From: Aliishimia sp039978895
GTDB lineage: Bacteria; Pseudomonadota; Alphaproteobacteria; Rhodobacterales; Rhodobacteraceae
Direction: 5' to 3'
Length of the DNA stretch: 64,000 nt
Assembly (NCBI GenBank): GCA_039978895.1
Contig: JBDWAL010000018.1
Coordinates: 124,001-188,000 of the forward strand
Shown: positions 59,524-64,000 of the stretch, one piece after another
Layout: each line of letters begins with the position of its first letter
Position numbering within the stretch: the first letter of the stretch is position 1
The notes under the pieces: model-generated
What the model saw: only the letters and a program-made list of their open reading frames with translations
Databases searched by the model: none
Told to the model about the DNA's origin: nothing
Translations under genes and position numbers: made by a program

Positions 59524-61023
59524 TTATTCCATGACTGGAATAGAAAACTCGCCGCCTTCTTTGATGCCGGATGGCCAGCGTGCGGTGATCGTTTTTGTGC
59601 GCGTATAGAATTTGAACGCGTCCGGACCGTGCTGGTTTAGATCGCCAAACACAGACTTTTTCCAACCGCCAAACGTGTGATACGCGAGCGGAACAGGGAT
59701 CGGGACGTTGATGCCAACCATGCCAATGTTGATCCGGTTCGCAAAATCACGCGCGGCATCGCCATCGCGTGTGAAAATCGCGGTGCCATTCCCATATTCG
59801 TGATCCATCGCAAGACCAATGGCTTCCTCATAGGACTGGGCCCGCACGGTTGCCAAAACAGGGCCGAAGATTTCCTTTTTGTAGATGTCCATATCCTTGG
59901 TCACCCGGTCAAACAGGTGGGGGCCAACAAAGAAACCATCCTCATAGCCTTGAAGTTGGAAGCCACGGCCATCAACGACCAATTCGGCGCCCTGATCGAC
60001 ACCAGATTGCACCAGCCGTTCAATGTTGGCCTTCGCGGCAGATGTGATGACAGGGCCATAATCTACATCATCACCGGATGTGTAGGGACCAACTTTCAGT
60101 TTTTCGATCCGTGGCACCAAAGCAGAGATCAATCGATCCGCGGTCTCGTCACCCACTGGAACAGCAACCGAAATCGCCATGCAACGTTCGCCCGCTGCAC
60201 CATATCCGGCACCAATCAGCGCATCAGCCGCTTGGTCCATGTCTGCGTCGGGCAAAATGATCATGTGGTTCTTTGCACCACCAAAACATTGTACGCGTTT
60301 GCCGTGGGCGCAGCCTTTGCCGTAAATGTACTCAGCAATGGGCGTCGACCCGACGAAGCCAATCGATTGGACAATTGGGTTTTCCAAAAGTGCATCAACT
60401 GCTTCTTTGTCGCCATTCACAACTTGAAGAATTCCTTTCGGCAACCCGGCTTCTTCCATTAATTCAGCCAGCATCAGTGGCACGGATGGGTCGCGTTCGG
60501 ACGGTTTGAGGATAAACGCATTACCGCATGCAATCGCAGGGGCGAACATCCACATTGGGATCATCGCTGGGAAGTTGAACGGGGTGATACCCGCCGAAAC
60601 ACCAAGAGCTTGGCGCATGGAATACATATCGATCCCGGGGCCAGCACTGTCGGTGAATTCACCTTTCAACAATTGTGGTGCACCGATGCAGTATTCCACA
60701 ACTTCAAGACCGCGTTGCACATCGCCTTTTGCATCCGGCAGGGTCTTACCGTGTTCGCGAGACAAAGCTTCAGCGAGCTTGTCCATATCGCGGTTCAACA
60801 GATCGACAAATTTCATCATCACGCGTGCGCGACGTTGCGGGTTAATCGCGGCCCAAGCTGGCTGCGCGGCGGCTGCTATGTCTACGGCTTTGTTGACTTC
60901 ATCGCTTGAAGCAAGCGGTGTTTTGGCTTGAACTTCGCCTGTCGCGGGATTGAAAACATCGGCGAAGCGGCCGGACGTGCCAGCGATATGTGCGCCATCA
61001 ATATAGTGGGTTAGGTCGGTCAT
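59524..61023 (-). CDS. mmsA: CoA-acylating methylmalonate-semialdehyde dehydrogenase
   Basis: Converts methylmalonate semialdehyde to propionyl-CoA with NAD+ and CoA, the last step of the valine branch encoded here. The 499-residue aldehyde dehydrogenase has GVSAGITPFNFPAMIPMWMF, VGSTPIAEYIY, GGAKNHMIILPDAD (typical of this CoA-dependent subgroup, lacking the usual general-base Glu) and the nucleophile Cys281 in GAAGERCMAISVAV. GGAGG lies 7 nt before ATG 61023. The upstream region carries four TTTGCAAA sites and a divergent LysR gene. Confidence 0.96.
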   Translation of the reverse strand: MTDLTHYIDGAHIAGTSGRFADVFNPATGEVQAKTPLASSDEVNKAVDIAAAAQPAWAAINPQRRARVMMKFVDLLNRDMDKLAEALSREHGKTLPDAKGDVQRGLEVVEYCIGAPQLLKGEFTDSAGPGIDMYSMRQALGVSAGITPFNFPAMIPMWMFAPAIACGNAFILKPSERDPSVPLMLAELMEEAGLPKGILQVVNGDKEAVDALLENPIVQSIGFVGSTPIAEYIYGKGCAHGKRVQCFGGAKNHMIILPDADMDQAADALIGAGYGAAGERCMAISVAVPVGDETADRLISALVPRIEKLKVGPYTSGDDVDYGPVITSAAKANIERLVQSGVDQGAELVVDGRGFQLQGYEDGFFVGPHLFDRVTKDMDIYKKEIFGPVLATVRAQSYEEAIGLAMDHEYGNGTAIFTRDGDAARDFANRINIGMVGINVPIPVPLAYHTFGGWKKSVFGDLNQHGPDAFKFYTRTKTITARWPSGIKEGGEFSIPVME

Positions 61024-61346
61024 GATCGGTCCTCCATAATGCCGGGGCGTCGTTGGGGTCACGATCCTACCCGGTCTGGGTTTACACTAGCATTGCGAAA
61101 AAGAAGGTAGTAGTTGGTATATGGCAAGTTGGCTTTGCGTTTTTGCAAGAGTAATATGCCGATGGCAGGGACTTCCGAAGAGAAACTTTGCAAATAGATT
61201 GAGCGGAATTTGCAAAGTGAAATTGCGGTTTGCAAAGTAGCAAGATTAATTTTGCAAACTTTGTGCGGTTGCGAGTGAGTTTAGGTGTGTTTTGATCCTT
61301 AGAATATTGATTTTGTTGATGTATATCTTTCCAGGAGATGGAGTAT
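61024..61346. other. Divergent control region between mmsA and a LysR-type gene
   Basis: A gene-free region of 323 bp, A+T-rich in its middle. It contains the array of four TTTGCAAA palindromes (61187-61258), a degenerate fifth copy TTTGCAAG (61142-61149), and a TTGCGAAA at 61093-61100. Promoters for both directions must lie here, but no convincing -35/-10 pair was picked. Confidence 0.6.
61187..61258. promoter_or_regulatory. Array of four phased TTTGCAAA palindromes
   Basis: Exact copies of the 8-bp palindrome TTTGCAAA occur at 61187-61194, 61209-61216, 61229-61236 and 61251-61258. The start-to-start distances are 22, 20 and 22 bp, so all copies face nearly the same side of the helix. This looks like a cooperative operator for the mmsA operon and/or the LysR gene. 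Confidence 0.75.
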
Positions 61347-62258
61347 ATGACGAATTGGGATGACCTCAGGTTGTTCTTGGCTGTGGTGCGTGCCCAAACT
61401 CTTTCTGGGGCCGGAAAACTTGTTCGCCTTGATCCAGCCACTCTAAGCAGACGCATCGCCCGACTAGAGCGTGATCTAGGTCAACCATTGTTCATTAAAT
61501 CTCCACTCGGTTACGTTCTCACGGAAAATGGTGCGCGATTATTGCCGCAAGCTGAAGCGGCAGAGGCAGCTTTGATGACTGCTGAAACCGGGTTTAAGGC
61601 CAAACATGCTGATGCAACTGGGGTTTCTGGTTTAGCGGGGCAAGTGCGAATTGGGGCCCCGGATGGGTGTGCCAACTACTTGCTGCCCCAAGTTTGTGCA
61701 CGCATCTCGCGGGACAATCCGGCGCTGGATATTCAAATTATTGCGCTTCCCCGGGTCTTCAATCTATCGCGGCGTGAAGCGGATATGGCGATCTCGGTTT
61801 CGGCCCCGACCACGGGTCGTCTGACGGTGCAAAAGATCGGAGCTTATCACCTGCACTTGGCTGCGGCATCGACCTATTTACAAGGTCGATCCCCAGTTCT
61901 GACATTGGCTGATCTTGGGGATCATCCTATCGTTGGTTACATCCCCGACATGATCTTCGATAAGGAGTTGGATTACCTAAACGATCTTGGGGTGTCGCGG
62001 GTTGCTTTGGGGTCGAACTCTGTTGCGGTGCAATTGAATTGGATCAGGCAGGGGGGTGGAATTGGCGTGGTGCATGATTTTGCCCTGCCAGTTGTCGGTG
62101 GTCTCACCAGAATTCTGACTGACAAAGTATCTTTGCGTCGGCATTTTTATTTGGTGCGCCATGCAGATGATCGACGTGACGCGCGATTAACGCACTTCTC
62201 GGAATTGTTGATGCGTGGCTTTCGGGCGGAATTAACACGGTTAGAAGCGCTGGCGTAA
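61347..62258 (+). CDS. LysR-family transcriptional regulator
   Basis: A 303-residue LTTR. The N-terminal winged helix-turn-helix is WDDLRLFLAVVRAQTLSGAG, then LVRLDPATLSRRIARLERDL and QPLFIKSPLGYVLTENGARL; the effector-binding domain begins near residue 92 (LAGQVRIGAPDGCANYLLPQ). ATG 61347 is chosen because AGGAG ends 9 nt upstream; the ATG at 61338 directly abuts it. Being divergent from mmsA, it is a candidate regulator of valine catabolism, but LysR sites normally read T-N11-A, and the TTTGCAAA array does not obviously match that pattern. Confidence 0.9.
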   Translation: MTNWDDLRLFLAVVRAQTLSGAGKLVRLDPATLSRRIARLERDLGQPLFIKSPLGYVLTENGARLLPQAEAAEAALMTAETGFKAKHADATGVSGLAGQVRIGAPDGCANYLLPQVCARISRDNPALDIQIIALPRVFNLSRREADMAISVSAPTTGRLTVQKIGAYHLHLAAASTYLQGRSPVLTLADLGDHPIVGYIPDMIFDKELDYLNDLGVSRVALGSNSVAVQLNWIRQGGGIGVVHDFALPVVGGLTRILTDKVSLRRHFYLVRHADDRRDARLTHFSELLMRGFRAELTRLEALA

Positions 62259-62429
62259 TGCGGCTTCTGAAGCTTTATCTTGACAGATCACGTCTGTGTG
62301 AGGGACGCTGAAGGACGGGCGATCCTACCCGCTCTGCGGGAATCACTGTTTGAATCTGGGATCGTAATTTTGCTGAAGTCATGCGCGGTGGCGTTGTGGC
62401 GGGTAGATCGACCAAAAGGAGCTTGGCCT

Positions 62430-62864
62430 ATGCGTGTGCATCAAATTCTGAAATCAAAAGCGGATGATGCGGTGGTCACTGTACCCCCCAGTACAACCAT
62501 TCGAGAAGCGGCCGACGTGCTTGCCAAGCGGAAGATCGGGACCGTTGTTATTTCAGATGATGGGCAAAGCGCGCGGGGCATTCTGTCGGAGCGTGACATT
62601 GTGCGGGAACTCGCGCAACGCGGCGCGGGAATCTTAACTGAGTCAGTCGAGACCTACATGACCTCAAAGCTGTTCACCTGCACACGGGATCATGCGGCCG
62701 ATGACGTGCTGTCCACGATGACCAGTAAACGATTTCGTCACATGCCTGTTGTTGAAGACGGGCAATTGATAGGGTTGATCACCCTCGGCGATGTGGTCAA
62801 GGCACGCCTGAGCGAGCTGGCAATGGAAAAAGATGCTTTGGAGGGCATGATCATGGGGCATTGA
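62430..62864 (+). CDS. CBS-domain pair protein
   Basis: A 144-residue protein consisting of two CBS domains. The first reads VVTVPPSTTIREAADVLAKR then IGTVVISDDGQSARGILSER, the second DDVLSTMTSKRFRHMPVVED and GQLIGLITLGDVVKARLSEL. Such Bateman modules bind adenosine nucleotides and regulate partner proteins; no partner is evident here. AAAGGAG lies 8 nt before ATG 62430, so the upstream in-frame start at 62280 is not used. The 171 bp before it contain the inverted pair CTACCCGC / GCGGGTAG. Confidence 0.88.
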   Translation: MRVHQILKSKADDAVVTVPPSTTIREAADVLAKRKIGTVVISDDGQSARGILSERDIVRELAQRGAGILTESVETYMTSKLFTCTRDHAADDVLSTMTSKRFRHMPVVEDGQLIGLITLGDVVKARLSELAMEKDALEGMIMGH

Positions 62865-62998
62865 GCCCAACGGCTATGTCGGTTTCAAAGAAAAACGCAA
62901 CGATGTGGCTCTATCGCAAGTTCACGCGTTGCCGCCCCTTGCCAATTCTGACCGCATTTGTTCCAAAGGGTCCGAATTCGATCACGAAAGGATAGACC

Positions 62999-63490
62999 AT
63001 GCGTGTCGGTCTGTATCCGGGCACTTTTGACCCGATCACCCTAGGCCATTTGGATATTATCCGACGTGCGTCTGCATTGGTGGATAAGCTTGTCATCGGC
63101 GTTGCAATCAACCGGGACAAAGGGCCTTTGTTTTCTTTGGATGAACGGGTCGCAATGGTTGAGGCAGAATGCGCTAAACTAACGGCGCAAACTGGTTTGG
63201 AAATCGTGGTTCATCCATTTGAGAACCTCTTGATCGATTGTGCGCAGGATGTTGGCGCCACAATCTTGATCCGCGGACTTCGGGCCGTTGCTGATTTCGA
63301 ATATGAATTCCAGATGGTTGGTATGAACCGCGTTCTGGACGACACCGTTGAAACCGCGTTTCTTATGGCCGAAGCCAAGCATCAGGCGATCGCATCGAAG
63401 CTCGTGAAAGAGATTGCGCGGCTTGACGGTGATGTCAGCAGCTTTGTGACACCAATGGTGAATGACGCGCTGAAGAAGAAATATCCCTGA
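62999..63490 (+). CDS. coaD: Pantetheine-phosphate adenylyltransferase
   Basis: Adds AMP to 4'-phosphopantetheine to give dephospho-CoA. The 163-residue protein starts MRVGLYPGTFDPITLGHLDI with the nucleotidyltransferase GTFDPxTxGH motif, then AINRDKGPLFSLDERVAMVE, LIRGLRAVADFEYEFQMVGM and HQAIASKLVKEIARLDGDVS. AAAGGA precedes ATG 62999. It converges on gap, with 80 bp between. Confidence 0.97.
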   Translation: MRVGLYPGTFDPITLGHLDIIRRASALVDKLVIGVAINRDKGPLFSLDERVAMVEAECAKLTAQTGLEIVVHPFENLLIDCAQDVGATILIRGLRAVADFEYEFQMVGMNRVLDDTVETAFLMAEAKHQAIASKLVKEIARLDGDVSSFVTPMVNDALKKKYP

Positions 63491-63555
63491 TATTTCAAAA
63501 GCCTGCGGGTGGACCCTAAGCTGATTGCTTAGGATTCACCAATTTTAAACACACT

Positions 63556-63571
63556 GTGCGGAATTTCGCAC
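63556..63571 (-). terminator. Possible terminator of gap
   Basis: GTGCG (63556-63560) and CGCAC (63567-63571) form a short perfect stem that overlaps the last base of the gap stop codon; on the minus strand TTTAAAATT follows a few bases later. A second hairpin, CCTAAGC/GCTTAGG (63515-63533), lies closer to coaD. Both are weak as terminators. Confidence 0.35.
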
Positions 63572-64000
63572 TAAAGGTGTTTGCCGATCTCTGCAGCCGT
63601 GTCCAGCATACGGCAAGAGAAACCCCATTCATTGTCATACCAAGACAGGGTGCGCAGCATATTGCCTTGCATCACTTTAGTCTGATCAAGCGCCACGCAC
63701 GAGCTAAGAGGCTGGTGATTGTAGTCGATCGAAACAGTCGGGCGCGTTTCTACACCCAAGATGCCGACAAGCGGGCCTGTTGTCGCCGCAGCAGTCAACA
63801 CAGCGTTGACCTCTTCAACTGTGACTTCGCGCGAAAGTTCGCTGACCATATCCACACAAGACACGTTTGGCGTCGGAACGCGGATCGATTGTCCAGTCAT
63901 GCGACCCAACAACTCTGGCAACACAAGGCCGACCGCTTCGGCAGCGCCAGTGGACGTTGGCACCATGGACAAGGCCGCTGCGCGCGCACGGTTAAGGTCT
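63571..64000 (-). CDS. gap: Glyceraldehyde-3-phosphate dehydrogenase, C-terminal part (runs off the window)
   Basis: The frame continues without a stop to base 64000, so only the last 142 residues are seen. DLNRARAAALSMVPTSTGAA, SIRVPTPNVSCVDMVSELSR and the C-terminal LSWYDNEWGFSCRMLD are diagnostic of phosphorylating GAPDH, which produces 1,3-bisphosphoglycerate for Pgk. The catalytic Cys is outside the window. The internal ATG at 63966 is not the true start. Confidence 0.96.
   Translation of the reverse strand, partial: DLNRARAAALSMVPTSTGAAEAVGLVLPELLGRMTGQSIRVPTPNVSCVDMVSELSREVTVEEVNAVLTAAATTGPLVGILGVETRPTVSIDYNHQPLSSCVALDQTKVMQGNMLRTLSWYDNEWGFSCRMLDTAAEIGKHL

Noticed and set aside
1..64000. 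rRNA, tRNA, CRISPR arrays and insertion sequences
   Set aside because: I found no tRNA-like cloverleaf, rRNA segment, regular direct-repeat array or transposase frame in either strand by reading; a computed search was not possible.

Overview
The window looks like chromosomal DNA of a marine-type alphaproteobacterium of the Rhodobacterales (roseobacter/Rhodobacter relatives). The reasons are: a complete RcGTA-type gene transfer agent cluster lying between fabF-mltG and cysE, a GTTC-N7-GTTC LexA box in front of uvrA, a pyruvate dehydrogenase E1-beta subunit with its own lipoyl domain, a bS6-bS18-bL9 operon with a long acidic bL9 tail, and moderately GC-rich coding sequence. I see no rRNA, tRNA, CRISPR array, insertion sequence or integrase.

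Layout. 1-5 kb: a truncated FAD monooxygenase, a secreted PilJ-like protein, trigger factor, a secreted metallo-beta-lactamase-fold protein, and an outer-membrane-type gene broken by an amber codon in its signal peptide. 5-10 kb: rpsF-rpsR-rplI on the minus strand, a small membrane protein, a YceI protein facing a cytochrome b561-YceI fusion, and two unrecognised membrane/exported genes. 10-17 kb: fatty acid synthesis (fabD, fabG, acpP, fabF) with a GNAT protein, a divergent HisA-like protein and mltG. 17-31 kb: the GTA cluster g1-g15, all genes open and in canonical order. 31-36 kb: cysE converging on pdhA-pdhB-pdhC. 36-42 kb: ftsB, pgk, two tandem cyclophilins, a bactofilin overlapping an M23 peptidase, a DUF455 protein and a bcp peroxiredoxin. 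43-53 kb: a YhdP-like giant protein, queA, two MFS transporters, a DUF924 protein, lpdA and an unusual methyltransferase. 53-64 kb: uvrA, a five-gene valine-degradation operon (mmsA, an unknown gene, acyl-CoA dehydrogenase, 3-hydroxyisobutyryl-CoA hydrolase-like, mmsB) with a divergent LysR regulator, a CBS-domain protein, coaD and the 3' part of gap.

The most notable signals are regulatory. The pdhA operon and the distant lpdA gene carry the same operator-like palindrome TAGTTTA-N4-TAAACTA just upstream of their starts, which would unite all subunits of the pyruvate dehydrogenase complex under one unidentified regulator. The mmsA/LysR intergenic region holds four exact TTTGCAAA palindromes phased every 20-22 bp. 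The GTA cluster is preceded by a good TTGACA-N17-TAGAAC promoter, several nested inverted repeats and a leader stem-loop, and has a terminator-like hairpin between the terminase and portal genes. These statements come from reading the sequence by eye; no database search was run.
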